7,554 nucleotides of DNA, taken from NCBI GenBank assembly GCA_012959595.1, contig DUCW01000181.1, positions 3,629-11,182 of the forward strand, read 5' to 3'. This DNA is from Gemmatimonadota bacterium (GTDB lineage: Bacteria; Gemmatimonadota; Gemmatimonadetes; Longimicrobiales; Gaopeijiaceae). The notes beneath the pieces were generated by a model. That model was not told the origin of the DNA and did no database searches. It was given only the letters and a program-made list of their open reading frames with translations. Shown one piece after another: positions 1 through 7,464 of this stretch; position 1 is the stretch's first letter, and each line of letters starts with the position of its first letter. The position numbers and the translations under genes were made by a program.

Positions 1-838
1 CGCCGCCTTCAACCACTAGATGTAGCTCTCTCAAAGCATAATCCATTGCATCCAGGATCATATCTTCATTTACCACTAAGTGTTGATCCACAGTATCATC
101 AATAAGCTTAAAGGTGTATCTGTTGTCCAAATCAATTCCACCAGAGAGAGCATTGGCTACGGTACTCTCCTCCTCCATTTTAACCGGCTTTTTTTCCCGC
201 AGACTCGTCAACATCACAGAAGCCCGTTCGGCTGACACCGCTATTACATTGGTTTGGGAAGAAAATTCCTTTAAAACCCAACCCACTCCGCCCGCCAAAC
301 CTCCTCCCGACAGTGGTACTAGAACATCTCCGACTTGAGGAAGCTGAGATAGAATCTCTAAGGCCACTGTACCTTGTCCAGCTATAACTTTCAAATCATC
401 AAAAGGATGTACGTAGATGAGTCCTTTGTGTTTTGCTAGCCCACGGGAAATCTGTTCAGCTTCATCGTAGGTTTCTCCTCTTACGATTATTTCAGCTCCT
501 TTTGATTTCATGGCACTGAGTTTTAATGGATCGATCCAATTAGGTACGCAAATGGTGGCAGTTATCCCCAGCATCTGGGCAACGGTCGCCACAGCAAGGC
601 CATGATTGCCACTTGAGCATGTGACTACACCCTGTAAACGTTGTTCGGGGCCAAGATTGCCTATGCAATTCATTGCTCCTCGAATCTTAAAAGAGCCCGT
701 AGTTTGAAGGTTTTCTAGCTTCAAATAGGTGGGCCTACCAAGGCATTCACTCAAACTATGGTTAAAGATCATTGGCGTCTCAGGGAAAAACGTCCTTATC
801 ATCTTTAAAGCTTTTAGTAGATCTTGTTTTTCTAACAT
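1..838 (-). CDS. Threonine/serine dehydratase-like PLP enzyme (fold type II), 3' end cut off by window edge
   Basis: The frame reads from ATG at 838 to the left edge without a stop, giving 279 complete codons. Visible motifs are GSFKIRGA (residues 48-55, with Lys51 expected to form the PLP Schiff base), SSGNHG (75-80, the PLP/substrate loop), IAGQGTVALEIL (about 152-163) and the glycine-rich phosphate loop SGGGLAGG (177-184). It ends in LVVEGG, where related enzymes have a conserved EGxGA segment, so roughly 40-50 residues of the catalytic domain are missing. Whether a C-terminal ACT domain follows cannot be seen. The family deaminates L-threonine or L-serine to 2-oxo acids in the cytoplasm. 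The SALSGGIDLDN-like segment (about 230-239) and SSGNHG also resemble serine racemase, hydroxyaspartate ammonia-lyase and the EutB dehydratase, so the exact substrate is open. AAGG at 847-844 lies 5 bases before the start. The HmuY-like gene ends 45 bases upstream, so the two may be cotranscribed. Confidence 0.9.
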   Translation of the reverse strand, partial: MLEKQDLLKALKMIRTFFPETPMIFNHSLSECLGRPTYLKLENLQTTGSFKIRGAMNCIGNLGPEQRLQGVVTCSSGNHGLAVATVAQMLGITATICVPNWIDPLKLSAMKSKGAEIIVRGETYDEAEQISRGLAKHKGLIYVHPFDDLKVIAGQGTVALEILSQLPQVGDVLVPLSGGGLAGGVGWVLKEFSSQTNVIAVSAERASVMLTSLREKKPVKMEEESTVANALSGGIDLDNRYTFKLIDDTVDQHLVVNEDMILDAMDYALRELHLVVEGG

Positions 839-883
839 AAAAGCCTTGTGGTCATCAGATGTCTATTAATTCCACTGACCATA

Positions 884-1525
884 CTAGAATAAAGGGCTGC
901 CATCCCCTTGGTAGAAATAACGAAAAGTCAAGCATCCTGCTTGAGCTCCCGCACAGTAGTAGCTGAGGATCTCCAGGAACGCATATCGGGAGTCTGCAGT
1001 GCGAACAGCAAAAATGTTTGGCTTCGAAGTTAAGAGGTGATTGATCCAGCTGTAGTTATACCAATGATCCATCTCAGGATTAGTAAAATCACGCTCCCTA
1101 CTGTTTTGTACGTATCCTTGGTTTGGAACAAGTCGAATTGAATCAAACGCCACTGCACCCAAATCTAAGATTCCACCATTTCCCGTGAATCCTGCTCCAC
1201 CATTACTCTTAATATTGAATCTATTGATTTCCAAATCCCAACCATTTGAACTGGGAGCAGCAACCATCGATCCGCTAGAAAAATCGAAAAACACTGGTTG
1301 TTCTGCCCTGGCATCTATGGTGTATTCTATAGGACCCACCAATTCCAATCCCACTTCATTCGGGATTGTTTCCGATACCGGGAACCAAGATATCTCCGGA
1401 CTCTGTAGACTTCTTGCCACAAACACAATGGCCGACAAAACCAGGGCTAGTACAATCACGATAGCTGACCGTGGTACTTGACCAATCAATCCAATATCTC
1501 TCTCTTTTTCCACTGTTACTGTCAT
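884..1525 (-). CDS. HmuY-like domain protein with N-terminal membrane anchor
   Basis: This 213-residue protein has a charged N-terminus, one hydrophobic segment (about residues 20-38) and an extracytoplasmic domain. The domain resembles the HmuY family: FFDFSSG (79-85), WDLEINR (96-102) followed by NGG (108-110), then near the end VRTADSRYAFLEILSYY (174-190) and LTFRYFYQ (199-206). HmuY proteins are usually surface lipoproteins, and the Porphyromonas one binds heme; whether this one does is unknown. His154 and His163 are the histidines nearest the C-terminal half, but I cannot align them to known ligands. Cys191 and Cys198 could form a disulfide. There is no lipobox cysteine near the hydrophobic segment, so it is predicted to be membrane-anchored rather than lipidated. 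The frame stays open upstream to ATG 1597 (237 residues). Neither start has a good Shine-Dalgarno. I prefer 1525 because it gives a normal signal-anchor topology and because a promoter-like element lies between the two. The family call is from memory of motif patterns. Confidence 0.72.
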   Translation of the reverse strand: MTVTVEKERDIGLIGQVPRSAIVIVLALVLSAIVFVARSLQSPEISWFPVSETIPNEVGLELVGPIEYTIDARAEQPVFFDFSSGSMVAAPSSNGWDLEINRFNIKSNGGAGFTGNGGILDLGAVAFDSIRLVPNQGYVQNSRERDFTNPEMDHWYNYSWINHLLTSKPNIFAVRTADSRYAFLEILSYYCAGAQAGCLTFRYFYQGDGSPLF

Positions 1526-1571
1526 TTCGTGCCAAATCTGCACTCTAGAAACAAAGGTTATTCTGAAATTG

Positions 1572-1600
1572 AATATAACACTTCCCTGTATGGTCATCAG
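1572..1600 (-). promoter_or_regulatory. Candidate extended -10 promoter for the HmuY-like gene
   Basis: On the minus strand, TGTTATATT (1580-1572) fits an extended -10 element (TGn plus TATATT, 5 of 6 to consensus). It is preceded at 17 bases by a weak -35, CTGATG (1600-1595). Transcription would begin near 1565 and leave a leader of about 40 bases before ATG 1525. If real, it excludes the upstream ATG at 1597. The -35 match is poor, so this is tentative. Confidence 0.28.
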
Positions 1601-1728
1601 CCATCTTAGACCATATTATTTTGAGGTATCATCGAATCAGGTCAGAGTTTGGGCTTATGCTTCATACTGATTGGTGCCTTGTTTTAGATGATATTTGGAA
1701 TGCTCACTGTAGCTCTAACTTATTTTTT
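1601..1728. other. Divergent intergenic region
   Basis: This stretch lies between the divergent HmuY-like and gamma-glutamyltransferase-like genes and must hold the plus-strand promoter. I see no convincing -35/-10 pair for the plus-strand gene and no clear palindrome or operator. In-frame ATGs at 1688 and 1700 belong to an upstream extension of the plus-strand gene and have no Shine-Dalgarno sequence. Confidence 0.5.
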
Positions 1729-1738
1729 AGAGAGGAAG
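1729..1738 (+). promoter_or_regulatory. Ribosome binding site that fixes the GGT-like start at 1742
   Basis: AGAGAGGAAG contains a GAGG core (1732-1735) six bases before ATG 1742. The two in-frame ATGs further upstream (1688 and 1700) have nothing comparable, so this site decides the start. Confidence 0.75.
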
Positions 1739-1741
1739 CCG

Positions 1742-3430
1742 ATGATCGTTAGAACCCGTTTATTCATTTTGGTAGTTCCTATGCTCCTTTCATCTTTGAC
1801 AGCAAGTAATTCTTTGGCCCAAAGTACCCGCCAATCTGGTCGGTCCGATTTAGGAATGATTTCTACGGCACATCCTCTCGCAACAGAAGTGGGAGTCAGG
1901 ATTCTCGAGATGGGTGGCAATGCGGCTGATGCGGCAGTCGCCACTGGTTTCGCTATAACGATCGTGGAACCAACCATGAATAGTATTGGAGGCCGTAATC
2001 AAATACTCATCCGTACTCCCGACGGAGAATTTTATGGCATAGACGGGACTACCCAGGCACCATCCGGATATGATCCAGAAACAGCCCCTCAAGCCAGTTA
2101 CGGTTATGACGTCATCGGCATTCCTGGAGTACCTGCGGGACTCCTCAGACTCCATGACGATTTTGGTTCTTTACCACTAGAAACTCTAATGCAACCGGCA
2201 ATCCGATATGCCGAAGAGGGATTCCGTGTTCTTCCTGGCGACGCTACAAGGCAAGCGAACTCCAGAGATCAACTACTCGAATTTCCTGGGAGTTCTAGAG
2301 CTTATTTAAAAAGTGATGGATCTAGCTATTCTCCAGGAGACCTTCTGGTTCAAAGGGACTATGGAAAAACACTTAGAATAATTGCCGCGGGAGGCAGAGA
2401 TGCCTTCTACGATGGCCCGCTGTCTGAAATCATGGTTGCAGACCTTGAGGCACATGGCAGTAGCATCGACCTCGAAGCTCTTGCCAACTACAAAGCTGAA
2501 GAAGGAAAGATTGTCAGAGGTGAATACAGAGGATACGAACTTATTGGAATAGACATACCCTCAGCTGGAGCCATGACCATACACGCGTTACAAATTATGG
2601 AGCACTTCGACCCCCATTCCATGACTGAAGCAGAATGGTTCGGAGTGATCGGACAAGCTTTAGGTTATGCATTGGACGAACTGGGGAACCTCGGTAGTGA
2701 CTCTGCCTCCACCCGAGTCACTTCAAGGGACTTGGCTACGTCTCGAGCTGAACTCATTTCAACGCCTGTGCAAAACTTGGATCCAGATATCACCAATTTT
2801 TCTGGCCGACAAATCGACGGTATCCCGATCAATCACACCACACATTTCTCTGTATCCGATGTCGATGGTATGTTCGTTTCGTTGACTCAAACTCTTGGGC
2901 CAATCATGGGCTCTAAGGTTGTCACGCCAGGCCTTGGATTTCTGTATGCATCAACACTTGGTGGTTATTTGCGGGACTGTTGCTACCCTGGAGAGAGGGC
3001 ACGATCGAATATTTCACCTTTCATGGTACTAAAAGACGGTGAAGTCATTCTGGTCTTAGGGGCCGCAGGAGGTGCACGAATTCCACCAGCTGTAGTTAAC
3101 ACCATCTCCAGGGTGATCGATTTTGATATGGAGCTACCTCAGGCCTTGTTAGAACCTCGAGTGGCACCTGATCGAGCCGGTGCAGAGAGAAGGTACTCCC
3201 CTCGGTTTTTGAGTGCAGAGACAAGTCCCGACATAGGCTGGACTTTCCACGAATTATCACAAATGCGAGACCTGGGATTAAACATATCAGAGATTTCTAG
3301 GTCCGGATCATTCGGGCGAATTCACGGAATCCAATATGATCCTGATACTGGAACATTCATTGGTGCCGCCGACCCCGACTGGGAGGGCAGTGCAAGAGGT
3401 CCCACAAGCCTAGGCCCACCTAATCATTAA
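1742..3430 (+). CDS. Gamma-glutamyltransferase-like Ntn hydrolase, exported, atypical substrate pocket
   Basis: Starting at 1742 the protein has 562 residues and a Sec signal peptide with likely cleavage after Ala26 (NSLA/QS). The open frame extends to ATG 1688, but that would add 18 residues before the signal peptide and has no ribosome site. The gamma-glutamyltransferase fold is clear: NAADAAVATG (60-69), the autoprocessing site HTTHFSV with predicted catalytic Thr366, GSK (390-392), SPFMVLKDG (425-433) and GAAGGAR (440-446). Self-cleavage would give a large subunit of about 340 residues and a small one of 197. Against E. coli Ggt by eye, Arg114, which holds the substrate carboxylate, corresponds to Thr103 (DGTTQAP). 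Asn411 and Asp433 are also replaced, Ser463 is Asn, and the GGGGF stretch reads GGRNQ. The lid-loop region is short and carries adjacent Cys413-Cys414. I therefore infer a periplasmic amidohydrolase of unknown substrate rather than a standard glutathione-degrading enzyme. Confidence 0.9.
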   Translation: MIVRTRLFILVVPMLLSSLTASNSLAQSTRQSGRSDLGMISTAHPLATEVGVRILEMGGNAADAAVATGFAITIVEPTMNSIGGRNQILIRTPDGEFYGIDGTTQAPSGYDPETAPQASYGYDVIGIPGVPAGLLRLHDDFGSLPLETLMQPAIRYAEEGFRVLPGDATRQANSRDQLLEFPGSSRAYLKSDGSSYSPGDLLVQRDYGKTLRIIAAGGRDAFYDGPLSEIMVADLEAHGSSIDLEALANYKAEEGKIVRGEYRGYELIGIDIPSAGAMTIHALQIMEHFDPHSMTEAEWFGVIGQALGYALDELGNLGSDSASTRVTSRDLATSRAELISTPVQNLDPDITNFSGRQIDGIPINHTTHFSVSDVDGMFVSLTQTLGPIMGSKVVTPGLGFLYASTLGGYLRDCCYPGERARSNISPFMVLKDGEVILVLGAAGGARIPPAVVNTISRVIDFDMELPQALLEPRVAPDRAGAERRYSPRFLSAETSPDIGWTFHELSQMRDLGLNISEISRSGSFGRIHGIQYDPDTGTFIGAADPDWEGSARGPTSLGPPNH

Positions 3431-3473
3431 CCTATTTAAAGTACACCTTTTCCACGAATCAAACAGGAATGAC
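3431..3473. other. Short convergent intergenic gap
   Basis: Only 43 bases separate the stop codons of the convergent GGT-like and M1 genes. I see no GC-rich hairpin with a T-run on either strand, so any terminator is either non-canonical or placed inside the opposing gene. Confidence 0.6.
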
Positions 3474-5168
3474 TCAACTAGTGCCCTTTGGTGTAACCTC
3501 GGTAGTACCTAATAGCCATGTGTTTGGATCCAAAATTACTTGCTGGGGCAAGAAGTCAACAAACATTTCAAAGGATTCATTCCTTTTTCTGACATCAACC
3601 CGATCCAAGACATTAACTCCCCCTTTCGGTCCTACTATCTCCACCTCTAAAGAAAATTGGAAGGAAGCCTCTTCCTGTGTTTGAATTAATTGTAGAGTTA
3701 GGAGTTTAGTCCTCTCATTGTATTGCCAAGATCCAACTACTGCTGGTGAGCCAGATCTCCGTAACCATTGCTCAAAAAACCATTCAAGGTCAGCAGCAGA
3801 GACCTCTTCCATTACTTTCCTTAGATCCTCAGTAGAGGCGTTTCGGTCACGAAATCGCTTGTAGTATAACTGGATGCCTTCCCAAAATTCTTCTGTGCCT
3901 ATTTCTCCACGAAGCATGTGGAGGACCCAACTCCCTTTCGTATACTGAAGTCCGTTAAAAATAGCGGTGAGATCTTGGATGTTTTGGTGTATGACAGTTT
4001 GTCCAGGGTTATCCCTGTCTACAGTCAAAATGGACTGACGGCTATCTTGAAGAGCTTCCTCGAAAGCATCCACTCCAGAGTAGTGTTCCATATAAAGCAG
4101 AGCAAAATAAGTAGCGAACCCTTCGCTGAGCCAAACATCGTCCCAATCATTTTCGGTCACGGAATTACCGAACCATTGATGTGCGATTTCATGAGCTACC
4201 AATCGATTGGCCGGACCCATCGTGACAGCATTTTCTCCATAAAATATGGCACTCGCATGTTCCATACCTCCACCTTGCGGGACCTCTACATTCGCCAGTT
4301 TTTCGTATGGATAAGGACCTACTTTACTGTCAAACAATTCTATCGATTGCCTGACAGGAAGCTCAAAGGTCGCTATGCCCTTATCTCTGTCTTGGGGATA
4401 AACCCACGTCTGCAATGGTATGTTCCTCACTGTGTCGAAAGACCTGGAAGTAAACCGAGCAACGCCTACGGCATTCAGCCAAGATGCAATCGGTACAGAT
4501 TGTTGCCAGTGAGTCATTCTAAGGCCGCTTCCCAAGTCTGTTTCTTCTCTTAATAGACCATTTGACACCACCTGATACTTCGCCGGTGCAGTCACCTTAA
4601 ATTCACTAGTCGCCTTATCCGATGGATGGTCAATAATAGGGAGCCACTGTCTAGCTTTATCAGGCCAATTTCGACTGAAGAATGTCCTCTCTCCGTACCT
4701 GTTTTCAGCTATCAAGAATCCATCAGCAGGTACACCCCGATAGAAGATGCGGATCTTCTTTCGCTGATGTTTCAGTGAAGCCTTATTAAGTTCTATATAA
4801 AGACGATCTTCATGGTGTCTAAAACGTAATTCTTCTTCATCTGAATCGACTCCGATCACAGACATGCCTTTTCCATTTGAATTTTCATCAACCGACGTCA
4901 GATCTAAAAACAATTCATTTATACCATTTTCCTGGAACTCCAGTTCAACAATGGCTTCTCCCAAAATCTCGTCGTTGACGTCGTTAACGGTAATCGAAAA
5001 CGTATAATGAACAGCATCGATTCCATTCTGCCGTTGATATGAGTCCAAATGAGCCACTTCACCATTTATCAGGTATCTAACGGCAGGGAATTTTTCTGCT
5101 AACGCCGGCTTGCAAAGTAAAAACAAGCTGGCTGAGCCAATCAACTGCAGGAGCGTTTGCCTATTCAC
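3474..5168 (-). CDS. M1 family zinc aminopeptidase, exported
   Basis: This 564-residue protein has a signal peptide (residues 1-24, PALA/EK) and an M1 catalytic domain. The zinc site is HEIAH (His326, His330, general base Glu327) with the third ligand Glu349 in SEGFATYF, matching HEXXH-X18-E. The N-terminal-amine recognition loop is GGMEH (300-304), where the classical motif is GxMEN. Tyr409 in YTKG is the likely transition-state tyrosine. Domain order is an N-terminal beta domain (about 45-235, including FFSRNWPDKARQWLPIIDHP at 163-182), the catalytic domain (about 240-470), and a short beta domain (about 475-560). It lacks the long helical C-terminal domain of PepN-type enzymes. M1 enzymes remove N-terminal residues from peptides; export suggests periplasmic or extracellular peptide degradation. 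The start is GTG, supported by a strong ribosome site and the signal peptide. It begins 21 bases after the S9 peptidase stop, so both are probably one operon. Confidence 0.95.
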   Translation of the reverse strand: MNRQTLLQLIGSASLFLLCKPALAEKFPAVRYLINGEVAHLDSYQRQNGIDAVHYTFSITVNDVNDEILGEAIVELEFQENGINELFLDLTSVDENSNGKGMSVIGVDSDEEELRFRHHEDRLYIELNKASLKHQRKKIRIFYRGVPADGFLIAENRYGERTFFSRNWPDKARQWLPIIDHPSDKATSEFKVTAPAKYQVVSNGLLREETDLGSGLRMTHWQQSVPIASWLNAVGVARFTSRSFDTVRNIPLQTWVYPQDRDKGIATFELPVRQSIELFDSKVGPYPYEKLANVEVPQGGGMEHASAIFYGENAVTMGPANRLVAHEIAHQWFGNSVTENDWDDVWLSEGFATYFALLYMEHYSGVDAFEEALQDSRQSILTVDRDNPGQTVIHQNIQDLTAIFNGLQYTKGSWVLHMLRGEIGTEEFWEGIQLYYKRFRDRNASTEDLRKVMEEVSAADLEWFFEQWLRRSGSPAVVGSWQYNERTKLLTLQLIQTQEEASFQFSLEVEIVGPKGGVNVLDRVDVRKRNESFEMFVDFLPQQVILDPNTWLLGTTEVTPKGTS

Positions 5169-5173
5169 AATTT

Positions 5174-5180
5174 CACCTCT
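5174..5180 (-). promoter_or_regulatory. Ribosome binding site for the GTG-started M1 gene
   Basis: On the minus strand AGAGGTG lies five bases before GTG at 5168-5166. It supports this non-ATG start and sits wholly inside the 21-base gap after the upstream S9 peptidase gene. Confidence 0.75.
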
Positions 5181-5189
5181 TCCACAGAT

Positions 5190-7298
5190 TTAAGTGATGG
5201 GTCTGACCTTTCGTATATGCTGGTCCATCCATTCCTTTTGTGCCAACGATCTCTCGAATTGCAAGCCGGGCTCTCTTGGTCCGTGGCCAGTGCGGGGTAA
5301 CCACACAAGCTTGGTTTCTACTCCATTTGCTCTCAGACCTCTGTAAAAGGTGCGCGCTTGATTGGGAGGAACTCGAGGGTCATTCTCTCCATGAATAATC
5401 ATCGTTGGTGTTGATGCATTTTGGACAAATGCCAACGGATTAGAACGTTGATAAACTTCCCAAAGCCCCGGTTCATAGGGGCCGCCTCCAAAATAAGCTT
5501 CGAAAACGTGCTGAATATCTTGAGTACCCCACATGGAAATATTTTCTGTAATAGCGGCTCCAGCAACGGCTGCTTTAAATCTGTCAGTCTGGGTCACTGC
5601 CCAAGCCGTCATGAATCCACCATAACTCCAGCCCATCACACCCAATGAGTCAGGATGAGCATAACCCTCAGCGATAAGGTGATCCACTCCAGACATGATA
5701 TCCTGAAAATCCAGTCCACCCCAATCTTGCACCACAGACTGAAGTCCAGCTTCACCATAGCCCGAAGAGCCTCTCGGGTTCGGTAGTAAAACGAAATAAC
5801 CATCACCAGCATATCTCTGTGCATCAGCTCCTGAAGAAGCGGCTTGAAAATTCTCTACGTAAACGCCACTGGGACCGCCATGAATCTTGACGACAGTTGC
5901 CCTCGGGCCGTCTTTTTTTGTCCATCCAGCGGGATAAAGAAGGACACCTTCCACTTCTTTGCCATCGACATTGTTCTCCCATTGAATAGTCTCCGTTTTA
6001 CCGACAGCGAAAATTTTGGTGTGACTATTGTGATTAGTGAGTTGCATGCTCTCACTCATATTTGGATTCGGGCCGTCTTCAAAACTCGACAGATAAAGTT
6101 CTACGGGGCTAGTTGGATCCTCAAAGACATAAACCCCTACCTCATTGTTCTGGGAAAAACTGAAACTACCCCGAACCCCTGAGTCAGGACTGATCCGAAT
6201 AGGCTTCCGAATTTCCAAATCGATATAAAATAAGCCTCGAGTGGTACCCGTGGTTGTTTCGAAAAAAGCTCCAGTTCCATCAGCAGTGAATTTGTACCTT
6301 GCTGGTTGTATATCACCCTTTGGTGACACTTCCTCAGGTAGTCCACCCATAGCTGATATCTTCCACACCCGATTCATCGCGACCTGGTAATTATCCGTCT
6401 GTTGTCCCATATAAAAGATGTGATTACCGTCTGGAGACCATTGTGGGTTAGAATCAGGACCTGGGTTGGTCGTCAGCTTAATGGACTCTTTAGTTGAAGC
6501 GTTCACATCTAAGAGATACACATCACTTCGCCAAGAATCGTACGGCTGATCCGAAGGAGTTCCCGAGAATACTATCTGGCGACTATCTGGACTCCAACTA
6601 AACCCAGTCACAGTAAAATTAGTCCCTTCGGTAAGCTTTTTCACACTGGCTTCGGATGAATCGGAAAGCCAGATATGGGTATAGCTCCCTGGCTCATCTT
6701 CTAGGTTCACATCTCTACCATTTTGTTTTCGAGTTTTCCTGTCCTGTGATTCGGAATCCGAAGCCCTGAACCCTATGTATCTTCCATCTGGCGACCATTG
6801 GAAACTGGAGATATTTGTTTCGTGTTGTAGAAGTTGTGAGGGTTCCCCTCCTAACAAGCTCATTTCCATGATCATATTGGTTGACGCATTGCTAGTATTT
6901 GCAGATGAAGATGATTTGCTTTGGGATTCGTCCGATTCTCTGCCCGTTGCTAAAAAGGCGAACCGCTTACCAGTTGGATGCCATTGAGGATTAGAATCGT
7001 TTCCTGGGTGATTGGTTAATTGGATGGGATCACCCCAACCGATCTCAGATCTTCGGACGAGCCAGATATTGGTGTCAGAGTCGTTTTCCTTGAGATCAAC
7101 GGTATTAAGGGTATAGAGGACCTCATTGCCCGATGGTGACATAGCAACACCACCTATATTCTTGACCTCAAAGACATCCTCCAGAGTTGTCGTTGATTTG
7201 CCAGCTGATCCTTGCTGAGCCCTAGTTGGGGTTGGATTGTAAGACACAAATAAAAAACATACAGTCAATAACGCCAATCTGGGGTTGAGTCTAACCAT
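5190..7298 (-). CDS. S9 family serine peptidase (S9C, acylaminoacyl-peptidase/DPP5-like) with beta-propeller, exported
   Basis: This 702-residue protein has a signal peptide (1-27, TRA/QQ). A beta-propeller follows, built of WSPDG-type repeats near residues 50-62, 103-115, 165-177, 232-244, 284-296 and 334-346. The C-terminal alpha/beta-hydrolase domain starts near 430. The catalytic triad is visible: Ser558 in GWSYGGF, Asp640 in HGENDPRVP and His672 in RTGHG. HGGP (473-476) is the likely oxyanion region, and NPRGSSGYG (507-515) is also typical. The MWGTQD segment (589-594) favours the S9C subfamily over DPP4 or prolyl oligopeptidase. Such enzymes cut short peptides, often releasing dipeptides or acylated residues; the exact specificity is not readable here. 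A Ser/Asn-rich insert (about 120-141) and a charged insert (about 181-204) extend loops between blades. AAGGA at 7313-7309 lies ten bases before ATG, a slightly long spacing. The M1 aminopeptidase gene follows 21 bases downstream. Confidence 0.95.
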   Translation of the reverse strand: MVRLNPRLALLTVCFLFVSYNPTPTRAQQGSAGKSTTTLEDVFEVKNIGGVAMSPSGNEVLYTLNTVDLKENDSDTNIWLVRRSEIGWGDPIQLTNHPGNDSNPQWHPTGKRFAFLATGRESDESQSKSSSSANTSNASTNMIMEMSLLGGEPSQLLQHETNISSFQWSPDGRYIGFRASDSESQDRKTRKQNGRDVNLEDEPGSYTHIWLSDSSEASVKKLTEGTNFTVTGFSWSPDSRQIVFSGTPSDQPYDSWRSDVYLLDVNASTKESIKLTTNPGPDSNPQWSPDGNHIFYMGQQTDNYQVAMNRVWKISAMGGLPEEVSPKGDIQPARYKFTADGTGAFFETTTGTTRGLFYIDLEIRKPIRISPDSGVRGSFSFSQNNEVGVYVFEDPTSPVELYLSSFEDGPNPNMSESMQLTNHNSHTKIFAVGKTETIQWENNVDGKEVEGVLLYPAGWTKKDGPRATVVKIHGGPSGVYVENFQAASSGADAQRYAGDGYFVLLPNPRGSSGYGEAGLQSVVQDWGGLDFQDIMSGVDHLIAEGYAHPDSLGVMGWSYGGFMTAWAVTQTDRFKAAVAGAAITENISMWGTQDIQHVFEAYFGGGPYEPGLWEVYQRSNPLAFVQNASTPTMIIHGENDPRVPPNQARTFYRGLRANGVETKLVWLPRTGHGPREPGLQFERSLAQKEWMDQHIRKVRPIT

Positions 7299-7464
7299 TG
7301 TCGGGTAGTCCTTTTTTACATTTGATGAAGATGTTACAGAATGTCCAGTTCAATTTTACCAACCTAGTTTCGCCGCAGGTTTTGCACCACGGTTACTACT
7401 TCAAGCACAGAGTTAACTAGATCGCTACTTTTTACATGCTACTGTGATTGTGACTCAGTTTTAT
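7299..7464. other. Leader/intergenic region upstream of the S9-M1 unit
   Basis: Here the minus strand should hold the promoter of the S9-M1 unit. I found only weak candidates, for example TTGAAC near 7350 without a good -10 at the right spacing, so I call none. A 31-codon plus-strand frame at 7325-7420 has no ribosome site. I see no tRNA, riboswitch or strong terminator. Confidence 0.45.

Noticed and set aside
114..338. A 74-codon plus-strand frame at the left end
   Set aside because: It is antisense to the dehydratase, whose PLP motifs are intact in the other strand.
1185..1481. A 98-codon plus-strand frame opposite the HmuY-like gene
   Set aside because: The minus-strand reading has a membrane segment and family-like motifs, while this one has none.
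3918..4553. A 211-codon open frame on the plus strand opposite the M1 gene
   Set aside because: It lies wholly antisense to a gene with a complete zinc site. Its translation shows no domain, and it has no ribosome site I could see.
5844..6182. A 112-codon plus-strand frame opposite the S9 peptidase
   Set aside because: It is antisense to conserved S9 sequence on the other strand, and the translation resembles no protein family.
7325..7420. A 31-codon plus-strand frame in the right intergenic region
   Set aside because: There is no ribosome site, the length is expected by chance, and it runs against the likely promoter region of the S9-M1 unit.
7440..7460. TGTGATTGTGACTCA, which looks somewhat like a CRP/FNR-type operator
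   Set aside because: The half sites are arranged closer to a direct repeat than an inverted one, and the symmetry is too weak to call a site.
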